A stretch of 64,000 nt of DNA from assembly GCA_004556655.1 (NCBI GenBank), contig SFGF01000001.1, positions 1-64,000 of the forward strand, in the 5' to 3' direction. Under the pieces are notes generated by a model that saw only the letters and a program-made list of their open reading frames with translations, was not told the origin of the DNA and did not search any database. Below, one piece after another: positions 17,700-26,095 of the stretch. The position numbers and the translations under genes were made by a program. How positions within the stretch are numbered: the stretch's first letter is position 1; every line of letters starts with the position of its first letter. The DNA is from Lachnospiraceae bacterium. GTDB taxonomy: Bacteria > Bacillota > Clostridia > Lachnospirales > Lachnospiraceae.

Positions 17700-19796
17700 T
17701 TAATCTTCTGAATGAATTTGTTTTAAACGTAATTTTATATAATTGGCTCCAACTTTTGCGCTGGTTCCCAAATGATATACATATTGTTTCACAAAAGCAT
17801 CAATCTTATCGTGGTATAAATCTCTCTGCTCGATCAATCTCGTTGCCTCATCTGCTACACGGTCTAACTGATCCAGATTCAGGCTGCATCCGATGCTGTC
17901 TCTCATGAAAATATTAATTGGCACAACCCCAATTTTCTCATATTCCGGATTCATGATTTTCATCGGCGTATTAATATACAATACCGGTCTCAATGTTGTA
18001 AACGCATATTCATAGGCAATACCACTCCAGTCTGTAATGATCAGATCTGCATTAAATACTGTATCGTTCGAAGAAAAATCTGTCTGAATTTCAATATTCT
18101 TATCTTCTGCAAACTTATCTTTTAATAATTGCATCTTCTCTGGCATATGTCTTACATGCTGTGGATGCGGACGCACGATCACCTTATATCCTGTAGCCCG
18201 CAATTTCTGTAAAATATCCTCGAGACAGGAATCCACAATATTATCTTCCTGCCATGACGGAGCGATCAGGATGGTTTTCTGTTCATTGATCACTTTTTCT
18301 TTTGACTCATAATCTTTTCGCATATCATCGAGCAGACAGTAACCCCAGTTTAACAATACTTTATGCGGAAGATCATAGGTTTCTTCCATCTTCTCGACCT
18401 CATCTTTATGATGTGGACCTACGCAGAAAATAGTGTCAAAATGATCGATACTTCCCTTTCGATACGTCATATTCATACTGTCAATACTATGTGGCACATG
18501 AATATACTCCATGTCCTTTCTTACATAGCTTCTCTTGATATGATAAGTTTCAAGATCAGGCATTGTCATAACAACAATATCACAATCCAGTTTCATCATC
18601 AGAGTGATCAGTTTGATCTCTCCGATATAATATGCTTTAAACCTCTCATGCCTGATCTGGAAAACCTGATCTTCCGGATCACTTGTAACATAATGGATCA
18701 CAATATCCGAGTTTTCCAATAACTCTTCGATCATTCCACGATAATATTTATAAAATCCTGAGGATTCAGAATAAAACATTAACTGTTTATTTTCATTGTC
18801 TTTGGCAAAAAACCTCTTATAGTCCTCTTTTTCCTTAGCCTTATAAGGAGCCATCTTTTTCTTATAGGCATCCTCTACCGCTTTCTGTTCTGCAAGCAGA
18901 CGTTTACTTTCCTCCAACGCCTCGTAATCAATATATTTCTTCGGGTTATAAACTGCATTTAAAATGTAAATCAACGCTGTGGAGAACAAGTTGCTGAAAA
19001 TCCAGTATAAACCAACTCCACCCGGAACCAGGAATGTAAAATATGTTGAGAATGCAACTGTAAAAATTGTTACTCCCCATTGTCCCAAAGCGCCCTGCTC
19101 TTTCTGAAGTACGTTTGCCTGATTCTGGCATGCACAAAGTAAAACAGTAGAAAGACAGCTAAACAATGGAATAAGGAGAATCCATGCCCATACAGTAATA
19201 TGTGGAACTACAGATAAATCCAAACCAAGAAAATGTGTGTTAATTGTAGCTGCCTGTGCCGCAATTGCCTCAATATCAATGCCAGTTCCCGCCAACGCAT
19301 TCTGGAAAAAACTCAAGTTATCCGGATTCTGCAATGCTGCCATTGCCTGAAGCTGTGCGCCACTTCCCAATTGATCTACCCCCATCAGGGAACAGGTAGC
19401 TGCCACAATCTGATCACAGACAGATGTCTTAATATGCATCAAATGCTGCATTGGATTATAAATGACATTAATCAGTCCAAGAACCAATGGAATCTGTAAT
19501 AGCATTGGCACCATACCAAGCATCGGACTATAATGTGCCTTCTTGAATAACTCCATCTGTTCATCCGCAATGCGATCTTTATCGCCTGCATGTTTATACT
19601 TAATCTCATTTACCTGTGGCTGAATCTGTATCATTCGAATACTATTTTTCTGTACCATAATAGATACCGGCAGCATAACTATTTTGCTGACCAACGTAAA
19701 CAAAATGATTGATACGCCATAGTTTTTCACCAACTGATAGCATCCCCACATGACATATCCAAGTGGAATACCAAACACCGTGTTAATAAAACTCAT
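17700..19796 (-). CDS. YidC/Oxa1-like insertase domain fused to TagF-like glycerophosphotransferase domain
   Basis: A 698-residue two-domain protein. Residues 1-290 look like YidC: five hydrophobic segments, the KNSIRMIQIQPQVNEIK loop with the conserved Arg after the first of them, the LFKKAHYSPMLGMVPMLLQIP loop and VPGGVGLYWIFSNLF near the end. Residues 335-695 look like a CDP-glycerol glycerophosphotransferase with IVRPHPQH (541-548) and LIITDWSGIAYEYAF (586-600). TagF-type enzymes move an alcohol phosphate from a CDP or CMP donor. As first gene of the phosphonate operon, its substrate is more likely CMP-aminoethylphosphonate than CDP-glycerol; that is inference. AGGAGG favours the second of two adjacent ATGs. 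Confidence 0.88.
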   Translation of the reverse strand: MSFINTVFGIPLGYVMWGCYQLVKNYGVSIILFTLVSKIVMLPVSIMVQKNSIRMIQIQPQVNEIKYKHAGDKDRIADEQMELFKKAHYSPMLGMVPMLLQIPLVLGLINVIYNPMQHLMHIKTSVCDQIVAATCSLMGVDQLGSGAQLQAMAALQNPDNLSFFQNALAGTGIDIEAIAAQAATINTHFLGLDLSVVPHITVWAWILLIPLFSCLSTVLLCACQNQANVLQKEQGALGQWGVTIFTVAFSTYFTFLVPGGVGLYWIFSNLFSTALIYILNAVYNPKKYIDYEALEESKRLLAEQKAVEDAYKKKMAPYKAKEKEDYKRFFAKDNENKQLMFYSESSGFYKYYRGMIEELLENSDIVIHYVTSDPEDQVFQIRHERFKAYYIGEIKLITLMMKLDCDIVVMTMPDLETYHIKRSYVRKDMEYIHVPHSIDSMNMTYRKGSIDHFDTIFCVGPHHKDEVEKMEETYDLPHKVLLNWGYCLLDDMRKDYESKEKVINEQKTILIAPSWQEDNIVDSCLEDILQKLRATGYKVIVRPHPQHVRHMPEKMQLLKDKFAEDKNIEIQTDFSSNDTVFNADLIITDWSGIAYEYAFTTLRPVLYINTPMKIMNPEYEKIGVVPINIFMRDSIGCSLNLDQLDRVADEATRLIEQRDLYHDKIDAFVKQYVYHLGTSAKVGANYIKLRLKQIHSED

Positions 19797-19866
19797 CATT
19801 TCCTCCTAATGTGACCGTATCTCAAAATATTAAGACACCTATTTTATTCTTACATACCAAAATAGA

Positions 19867-19895
19867 ATTTTATCAAATAAAAGGAAACTTGTAAA
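19867..19895 (-). promoter_or_regulatory. Predicted promoter of the phosphonate operon
   Basis: The minus strand has TTTACA (19890-19895), a 17-base spacer and TAAAAT (19867-19872), about 70 bases before the YidC-TagF start. Confidence 0.5.
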
Positions 19896-19945
19896 CCTAT
19901 AAACAATGATTTCATCTTAAGATTTGCTTAAAATCTCACTGAAAT

Positions 19946-20659
19946 CTATTCCGATAGCTTCAAATAAATTCTGTATTTCAACTCCACATCCCGTATCTGC
20001 GGAATGATATTATCATACACCTCTTCTTCCTTGAATTTTCTTATCAGATCATCGCTATGTTCATACGCCACACGATCACTGTCAATTGTACTCTCATAAT
20101 ACCGGATCCTGTCTGCCAGTTTATCCATTGTCACAACCTCATGCCCTGATTCTATATCCAAATGGATCTGCTCATCTGTAAGTCCAATAATATTGACAAT
20201 TGCAATCGCCGGCACATCCCGTCTGATAGCTTCTCCTGCCAACATCTGTATATACTCACAATAACTCTGGTTTCTCTTATCCGCATTGTCCACTTTGTGT
20301 TTATGCGTTTCCTGTTTATCTGTGTTCTCTGCATAATACCAGTTTTTTGCGTCTGAGCTACCGTATAACTCTACATGCTCCGGAAACTTCACTGTCTTGA
20401 TCACATAGATTGCCTGATCACCGATCACGATATGATCTACATGTATTACTTCATACATCCCTGCATCATGATTAAACGTCTCTGTCTCATAATAGCCATT
20501 ATTTATTGTACAAAACTTTGGAAAGTTTTTGATCAGATACTGTTTTGCCTGCTGTATTGCCGCTTCATGCTCCTGCTCTCTCTCCATTTCTTCTCTGGAG
20601 ATATGAATATCCACATTCTCCCAATCAATTTCGCTGCGACGTAATCCCAGTCTTACCAT
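19946..20659 (-). CDS. NERD-domain-like protein
   Basis: A 237-residue soluble protein. Residues 35-150 resemble the nuclease-related NERD fold: EVIHVDHIVIGDQAIYVIKTVKF and the DAKNW stretch match the usual pattern hDHhhhGxxGhhVIExK. The acidic residue normally found two before the Lys is not in its place (IKTVK), so nuclease activity is doubtful. The C-terminal 80 residues are charged and helical. Function unknown; the gene stands alone between two gaps. Kept apart from the phosphonate operon by that operon's promoter. Confidence 0.6.
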   Translation of the reverse strand: MVRLGLRRSEIDWENVDIHISREEMEREQEHEAAIQQAKQYLIKNFPKFCTINNGYYETETFNHDAGMYEVIHVDHIVIGDQAIYVIKTVKFPEHVELYGSSDAKNWYYAENTDKQETHKHKVDNADKRNQSYCEYIQMLAGEAIRRDVPAIAIVNIIGLTDEQIHLDIESGHEVVTMDKLADRIRYYESTIDSDRVAYEHSDDLIRKFKEEEVYDNIIPQIRDVELKYRIYLKLSE

Positions 20660-20761
20660 AACTCACATTTTCCTTTCATTTCTTTCAATCTCTTTTAACA
20701 GTTTCCCTGATTCCCCAAACAACCTGTTAAATTAATTAATTTTATTCCTATTCATGTAAAA

Positions 20762-20811
20762 AGACCATTCGATATCACGTAAATTTAAATTTACGTCACA
20801 TCGAATGGTCT
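20762..20811 (-). terminator. 50-base near-perfect hairpin before the secreted-peptide gene
   Basis: agaccattcgat (20762-20773) pairs with 20800-20811 and a 20-base palindrome, acgtaaatttaaatttacgt (20777-20796), forms the core; only three positions on each side are unpaired. The minus-strand product is followed by TTTTT, so it terminates transcripts coming from the regulator gene. The core could also be an operator for the peptide gene, which starts 54 bases further on. Confidence 0.55.
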
Positions 20812-20864
20812 CTTTGTCCTCTGGAATTTACCATAATCTCAAAATTAACTGGAGGTACAAAACC

Positions 20865-20996
20865 ATGAAAAAGAAAATTTTTGCTATCACATTATGTGCA
20901 CTTATTGCAGCCGCTTCTATTGTTGGAAGTACAGGAGTTGTGGATAACTCTTATGAAGTTGCTTCTATTCTTGATCCATTAGAAGGTGGTTATTAA
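20865..20996 (+). CDS. Short secreted peptide, candidate signalling precursor
   Basis: A 43-residue peptide with a classical signal sequence: MKKK, a hydrophobic core (residues 5-20) and small residues before a likely cut near GSTG-VV. The remaining 19 or so residues are acidic and end DPLEGGY. GGAGG lies nine bases before this ATG, which decides the start over an earlier in-frame one at 20805 that lies in the hairpin. Its stop is 61 bases from the end of a convergent TPR regulator gene of the Rgg/PlcR type, whose relatives sense short exported and re-imported peptides. The signal role is inference from size and context. Confidence 0.7.
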   Translation: MKKKIFAITLCALIAAASIVGSTGVVDNSYEVASILDPLEGGY

Positions 20997-21057
20997 AGTT
21001 CTATTGAATAATGACTTATGCACCAAGTTCTTATATGTTCGACTATATCCATTTTCT

Positions 21058-21903
21058 TCATAGCCTAAACACAGTAATTGCTTGGTGCAAATATTTTTCC
21101 GCTTCATTGGTATTTCCCATCTCAACCAATGCTATCGCTTTATTCAGAATTAGTCTTGGAAATGCAACTAAATTTCCATATTTAATACAAAAATCTATTC
21201 CCTCTTCCGCAACTCTTAACTCCTCTTTATAGCATTTTTCATCATCAAGCCAACAACTTAAATTGTACAAAATCATAGGATATTTTGCTGTTTTCATTTT
21301 TCCATCTACAATTTTTTCTTCCATATACTCTTTCAACCACATTTCAATTTGAATAGCAATAAAAAAATCTCCATTTTTGGCATGCCGAACTGCGATACTG
21401 TTAATAATCATTATTTCATCAAATGTAAGCAAATTATTTCTTAATGGATTTTTTCCATCAAAATCAGGTAATGTTATATGAATTGCTTCCATCAACAAAT
21501 CCATAGCCTTTTTACTATCCTCATCCTTTTTTACAGCCAATTTACTTTTTGCAAAAAGTATACATTGTTTTTCTAATTCAGAACTATCTTTTGTTAATCT
21601 CTCCACTACAGCAATTTGTTCCTCAATTTTCTCAATCTCTGCATCCGTTACATTTCTAATCAATGTTTGAATTGCAGAATACAACTCCATCTCTTCCCTG
21701 CTCACAAAAGTATTAAACAGATTGTTCTCCGTGCCTAACCGCTCAAACAACTTCTCCAGAATAAGTCTTCCCGGTTTTTGCATTCCATTTTCAATCCTTG
21801 ATAAAGACGCAGGTGTACAGATTCCATAACTGACTTCTTCCTGTGTATATCCTTTTCTCATTCTGGTTTCTCGCAAAAAATCTCCTACAACGTATACTGC
21901 CAT
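21058..21903 (-). CDS. Rgg/PlcR-like (RRNPP-type) regulator: XRE HTH plus TPR domain
   Basis: A 281-residue regulator. Residues 6-50 form an XRE-type HTH (GDFLRETRMRKGYTQEEVSYG, then TPASLSRIENG). The rest is a helical repeat region of the TPR kind that binds short peptides in this superfamily (PlcR, Rgg, PrgX). It faces the secreted-peptide gene, so its untranslated tail would be antisense to the peptide mRNA up to the terminator at 20762-20811. ATG at 21903 is used; the GTG at 21915 is an alternative. It has its own promoter. Confidence 0.85.
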   Translation of the reverse strand: MAVYVVGDFLRETRMRKGYTQEEVSYGICTPASLSRIENGMQKPGRLILEKLFERLGTENNLFNTFVSREEMELYSAIQTLIRNVTDAEIEKIEEQIAVVERLTKDSSELEKQCILFAKSKLAVKKDEDSKKAMDLLMEAIHITLPDFDGKNPLRNNLLTFDEIMIINSIAVRHAKNGDFFIAIQIEMWLKEYMEEKIVDGKMKTAKYPMILYNLSCWLDDEKCYKEELRVAEEGIDFCIKYGNLVAFPRLILNKAIALVEMGNTNEAEKYLHQAITVFRL

Positions 21904-21945
21904 ATTGCATCTCACCCGTTTCTCTTTTTTGTATTTGATACTTAT

Positions 21946-21974
21946 AATATAACGAGTTTTCAGTTAAACTTCAA
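21946..21974 (-). promoter_or_regulatory. Predicted promoter of the TPR regulator
   Basis: The minus strand has TTGAAG (21969-21974), a 17-base spacer and TATATT (21946-21951), 43 bases before the start. Confidence 0.5.
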
Positions 21975-22127
21975 CTTTTTATTAATAATTCTTTCAATTC
22001 AACAATTTTAAGTATATTTTTCTCAAAATGCAAGACTTTATACATTGTATTCTTTAATTCTAAGAATTGTCAATACGAGCTTTTTAAAACAATAATCACG
22101 ATATTTTCAATCAGCATTTTACATATA

Positions 22128-23720
22128 TTATGATTCTTTCTCATACTTTTCAATCAAACATTGATGTTCTTTGCAATTTTTATCATAACTGATTCCTACA
22201 AGCAGAATATCCCCCGTATAATTTTCAATGGCTGTTGGATACTTTTTATTCTTAATCTGCTGCATTGCAGTCTGTGCATTCTGATTCCATTTCAGTTCCA
22301 CAATTAACGCAGGATAATCCGCTTTATATTCAGGTTTTGGTATATAAACAAAGTCAGCGAATCCACGGCCTGCAGGCAATTCCCGAATTGGTTTGAAATA
22401 ATATTGCATTGCACTAAGATATGCTATTGTCAATACACTACTCAACGAATTTTCATTATGATACTGAATAACAGAAATATACTCATTATGAATTTTCTCT
22501 ATCTGGGTTCCAACCATCACACCATCCATATCTAACGTCGCATCCAGAAGTCTTTCTGACTCCTGCTGAAACATCAACATTTCATTCCAAGACCGGCTTT
22601 CAACTGCTGCTGTAAGTTCCTGCCGAATCTCTTCATTCGGAATAAACGCTGTTTTTGTATACTGATTATAGCCAAGATATCCCAGATGAATCATATAAGT
22701 AAGCACATCATCCTTGCTATGAATATTTACAGTGTCATTTTTGAAAGTTGCAGTATCAACCTTCACATTTGCACCAGAAAGCATTTCAATAATAGCTGTT
22801 TTCAAACCATCATAATTCATATTAATCAAAGGAGTAACTGCTTCATAAGATGCCGTTTCGGACCAATAACTTTTAAATTCTCCTTTTAACATCACACCTA
22901 CAACCGCTCTCGGATTATAAACCTGATAATCCTTCAAAAGATAACCATCATACCAGCGTTTGACTTTATCAAAATCCTGATGATATTCCTTCGAAAGTTT
23001 CTCTACTTCATCCTCCGTAAAACCAATATAAGGAGCCAGATTGCTCGCACTCAACATTGTAAACTCATCAAAATTATTCAATGCAGACTGTGTTTTTTCT
23101 TTTTTTACAGGAAGAATACCTGTAAGATAAGCAAGCTGAATGTATTTAGTTGGTTCAGTTCCTTTAAACATTCCCCTCAGGAAATTGATATACGCCTCCT
23201 GAACTTTCCCATTTGTTGCCGCATCTCGAATCAGAACATCCCATTCATCAATAATGATAATAAACTTTTGTCCGGTTTTTTCTCTTACAATGGAAAGTGC
23301 ATCCGGTAAACGTGATACTTCCCATGTAAAAATATTTGGATATATTTCCCGTAATTCGCCCAAAACTGAATCTGTAATAAGCGTTACAACATTATCAACG
23401 TCCTCACAATTCGCCAAGAACCACTGGATATCAATATGAATCACATCATACTTATTGAGATGCTCCCTGAAATCTGCTTCCTTACTAATTTGCAATCCAG
23501 AAAACATCTTCTCAGAATCCGCACCCTTACTGTAATATGCTGCCAACATATTCGCTGCATACGACTTTCCGAATCTGCGTGGTCTGCTATTACAAATATA
23601 AGCATCTGTCGTATCAAGGACACTGTTCGTGTACTCAATCAAACCAGTCTTATCCACATATATCTTAGAATTCAACGCAACCTGAAATGCACTATTATCC
23701 GGGTTTACGAATCTACCCAT
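22128..23720 (-). CDS. AAA-ATPase-like protein with PD-(D/E)XK nuclease domain (DUF1703 type)
   Basis: A 530-residue protein of the AAA-ATPase-like/PDDEXK_9 family, found in many copies in gut Firmicutes and Bacteroidetes. The Walker A motif is RPRRFGKS (46-53), Walker B is FIIIIDEWDVL (about 150), and the C-terminal nuclease-type core is ADFVYIPKPEYKADYPALIVELKW. Its biological role is not known; genomic mobility and defence have both been suggested for the family. The gene is alone, with AGGAG upstream of the ATG and a palindromic hairpin on the other side of its start. Confidence 0.9.
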   Translation of the reverse strand: MGRFVNPDNSAFQVALNSKIYVDKTGLIEYTNSVLDTTDAYICNSRPRRFGKSYAANMLAAYYSKGADSEKMFSGLQISKEADFREHLNKYDVIHIDIQWFLANCEDVDNVVTLITDSVLGELREIYPNIFTWEVSRLPDALSIVREKTGQKFIIIIDEWDVLIRDAATNGKVQEAYINFLRGMFKGTEPTKYIQLAYLTGILPVKKEKTQSALNNFDEFTMLSASNLAPYIGFTEDEVEKLSKEYHQDFDKVKRWYDGYLLKDYQVYNPRAVVGVMLKGEFKSYWSETASYEAVTPLINMNYDGLKTAIIEMLSGANVKVDTATFKNDTVNIHSKDDVLTYMIHLGYLGYNQYTKTAFIPNEEIRQELTAAVESRSWNEMLMFQQESERLLDATLDMDGVMVGTQIEKIHNEYISVIQYHNENSLSSVLTIAYLSAMQYYFKPIRELPAGRGFADFVYIPKPEYKADYPALIVELKWNQNAQTAMQQIKNKKYPTAIENYTGDILLVGISYDKNCKEHQCLIEKYEKES

Positions 23721-23787
23721 GTCTTCCTGTCTCCTTTCTGTTTCTTTTAAATAAAGAATAACAGTAATTTTGCTAACTGTAAATGTA

Positions 23788-23823
23788 AAAGTGGTCGTAT
23801 AATAATTATTATACGACCACTTT
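23788..23823 (-). terminator. 36-base perfect palindrome
   Basis: A perfect dyad centred on 23805/23806, with arms beginning aaagtggtcgtataat. It lies just past the permease pseudogene, and the minus-strand product ends TTTTACATTT, so it is best read as that gene's terminator. Because it is symmetric it could also stop transcripts on the plus strand. Confidence 0.6.
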
Positions 23824-23889
23824 CAACAATGCTATGCAGGAGCAAACATTTTCTTTAAACTTTTTATCTTAATGATACATAATAGTTGT

Positions 23890-25028
23890 TAACTCACTTT
23901 TTCATCTGCTTTACATAAAATACAACACCTATGGTTGCCATTGTTTTTAAGAAAACCGTTCCATCTCCATCCCTCTTCATTGTTACAAGCGCAGATGCAC
24001 ATGTAAAGAAATAGCCTATAGATGCCCCAATCGCGCAGACATGTCAACAAACCATCCCAATGCTTCTCTTCCTAAAATTGGTCCGGACAAGGATATGATA
24101 GTGCAGCGCTTGACACCGCTACTCCAACCAAAATTTTTCCCGGTGTACCAAGCAGACATTCTGCAGCTGTCAGCAATAACCACGGTGTTGATGCAGACTC
24201 AACAATCAGATCCGGTCAATTTTCCAATGTTGCTGCAGTAATCGTATTATTTGCTGTATAGACAAAGCAGCCAAATATAATCGCAACGATCATAATGCCA
24301 CTCACTTTTTTGTAAGAGAATTTAAACTCTTCTGCCGCCTGCGGTATGGTATCAAATCCTACATATGCCCAAGGTGCAATGACAAAAGTCGCCAGTACAG
24401 CTGATACCGCACCAACTGTTCCACTGTTAGCGAAATTGTCAATCGATGTATAATTTCCATTTGTCCATGCAGCAATGGCATCAGACTTATGAACCCCCCC
24501 ACCATGGAGCCATATTTGCCAATGATGTCTTACTGCTCACTAAGGCTGCTGTCGTCAATGTCACAACAGAAATGCCTAGCAATGCTGCGAGAATCGTCTG
24601 TACAATCCCCGCCTTCTTCACGCCAAGAATATTCAATATTCCAAATAAAATCAATATTCCCATAGCAAGCAACATTTCTCCAAGCCAGACATCATAGCCG
24701 GCCACCTGATAATGCAACCCCCATTTTAAAATATCTGCTGATCCATCTAAGCCATCGACAATTAGACCAATTGCAGTCGAATTCATTGGAACATTTGTCA
24801 AATAAGCCACTACCAGAAACCATCCACAAACATATGCCGTATTTCTGCCAAAGCACATCTTGGTAAAAGTAAATTCGCCGCCGGTCTTTGGATACTTTGG
24901 CGCCATATACGCATAACTAAACGCAATAATGATCATTACCAATGCACCAAGTGCCATTGCCCATACATGTGTAGGACTTAACTGTCTCTGAAGTTGTCCC
25001 TGATTATCATTTTTTTATAATTACTCAT
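23890..25028 (-). pseudogene. Broken APC-family amino-acid/polyamine permease
   Basis: Read in pieces, the minus strand encodes an APC superfamily transporter: TGGEFTFTKMCFGRNTAYVCGW, a middle with VIAPWAYVGFDTIPQAAEEF, and a tail ending near 23894. It is disrupted at least three times: a missing A (or two extra) in the A run at 25010-25016, one extra G in the run at 24494-24500, and an in-frame TGA at 24216-24218, with further shifts near 24.1 kb. The longest intact piece is 156 codons (24487-24957). It starts 16 bases after the LicC-like gene and was probably its transport partner. Truly dead or, less likely, a poorly sequenced region. Confidence 0.85.
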
Positions 25029-25044
25029 ATTTCTCTCTTTTTTA

Positions 25045-25938
25045 TTAACCTGTGACATAAAGCTTATCAATCGCCTTTAATTCGTTAAATGTATCAATCT
25101 CTGTAATATCTTCTGACTTGCATTCGCGAACATGTACCTGATAATTTTCCTTTTTATAAACAAGTGGCACCTGTTCCCAATAGCGCTCTTTTCCACCCGG
25201 AGATAAATAAACCTCATTTAAGTCATTGGCAAGCTTAATTCCATCAGCTTCACTCCAGTAGGAAATCCCAACCATCTGATGACAGTCGGTACCACCTACT
25301 TTTTCTTCTGTGATCACACCATTATGATCGGTTGCAAAACACCAGTCATCCGTGGATTCCACCGGAATACTTAAAAAATTGGTTTCATATTCATATTTAC
25401 GAATCAGTTTTTTATTACGAAGTAATAAATCTGCTTCCAAAACATAGGCATTCTGCAGAAGATATCTGACACATACGGCAGAGGAAATATTATTTGCTTC
25501 ATTATAAATCGGATTCTCAACAAACCTGATGTTCGGATATTTATAAAGAAGCTGATCAAACTGTTCTCCCAGATATCCACGTACAATAACAATCTCAGGA
25601 ATTCCAGCTTCTACCACTGCATCAAGAAGTGTATCAATAATGCGTGTTCCGTTGACTCTGACAAGCGGCTTAGGAGTATTCAAAGTGACCGGCACCATCC
25701 GGCTTCCAAAGCCTGCTGCAACAAATACTGCTCTCTTCACACGATAAGGTTCCAATGCATCCAGACCAGCCTGTGTGATCCGTCCATTTTCGCAATAGTT
25801 TTTTTCTGTTAATTCTTTGACTGTCTTATTCACGTCTTCGGCTGAAATTTTTAACCGTTCTTCCATATCTCTCTGAGATACAACCTCTTTTGTCTCTGTC
25901 AGAAGTACCAAAGTATCAAATTCTCTTTTTGTGATCAT
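25045..25938 (-). CDS. licC: LicC-like nucleotidyltransferase with N-terminal winged-helix domain
   Basis: A 297-residue protein. Residues 1-65 look like a winged helix (KREFDTLVLLTETKEVVSQRDMEERL); residues 68-297 are a cytidylyltransferase with AAGFGSRMVPVTLNTPKPLVRVNG and the LicC pattern NPIYNEANNISS. The likely reaction is CTP plus phosphocholine (or phosphoethanolamine) to the CDP-alcohol, used by LicD-type transferases; a licD-like gene is at 44.7 kb. No choline kinase is present. An upstream extension to 26055 is rejected because a strong promoter lies inside it and AGGAG precedes ATG 25938. Confidence 0.85.
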   Translation of the reverse strand: MITKREFDTLVLLTETKEVVSQRDMEERLKISAEDVNKTVKELTEKNYCENGRITQAGLDALEPYRVKRAVFVAAGFGSRMVPVTLNTPKPLVRVNGTRIIDTLLDAVVEAGIPEIVIVRGYLGEQFDQLLYKYPNIRFVENPIYNEANNISSAVCVRYLLQNAYVLEADLLLRNKKLIRKYEYETNFLSIPVESTDDWCFATDHNGVITEEKVGGTDCHQMVGISYWSEADGIKLANDLNEVYLSPGGKERYWEQVPLVYKKENYQVHVRECKSEDITEIDTFNELKAIDKLYVTG

Positions 25939-25969
25939 ACCTTTTCTCCTAAATACATAATCTTGTTGA

Positions 25970-25998
25970 AGTATAGTACTAGCATTCATTATTGTCAA
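25970..25998 (-). promoter_or_regulatory. Strong promoter of the LicC-like gene
   Basis: On the minus strand a consensus TTGACA (25993-25998), a 17-base spacer and TATACT (25970-25975) lie 32 bases before the ATG. It supports the shorter start. Confidence 0.7.
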
Positions 25999-26095
25999 TG
26001 TTACATATACAATCGGAACACTTTTCAGTAATTTATCTAATTCTCCTGCTTGCATAAATATTCATCTAGTGTATCGTTCTTTCTATAATTGAATT

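Noticed and set aside
21015..21090. Nine-base inverted repeat tgcaccaag/cttggtgca as a terminator of the peptide gene
   Set aside because: The arms are separated by about 58 bases and lack a T run, so it is not a convincing terminator; it may be incidental.
25939..26055. Longer N-terminus for the LicC-like protein
   Set aside because: A consensus TTGACA/TATACT promoter lies inside it and AGGAG directly precedes the ATG at 25938.
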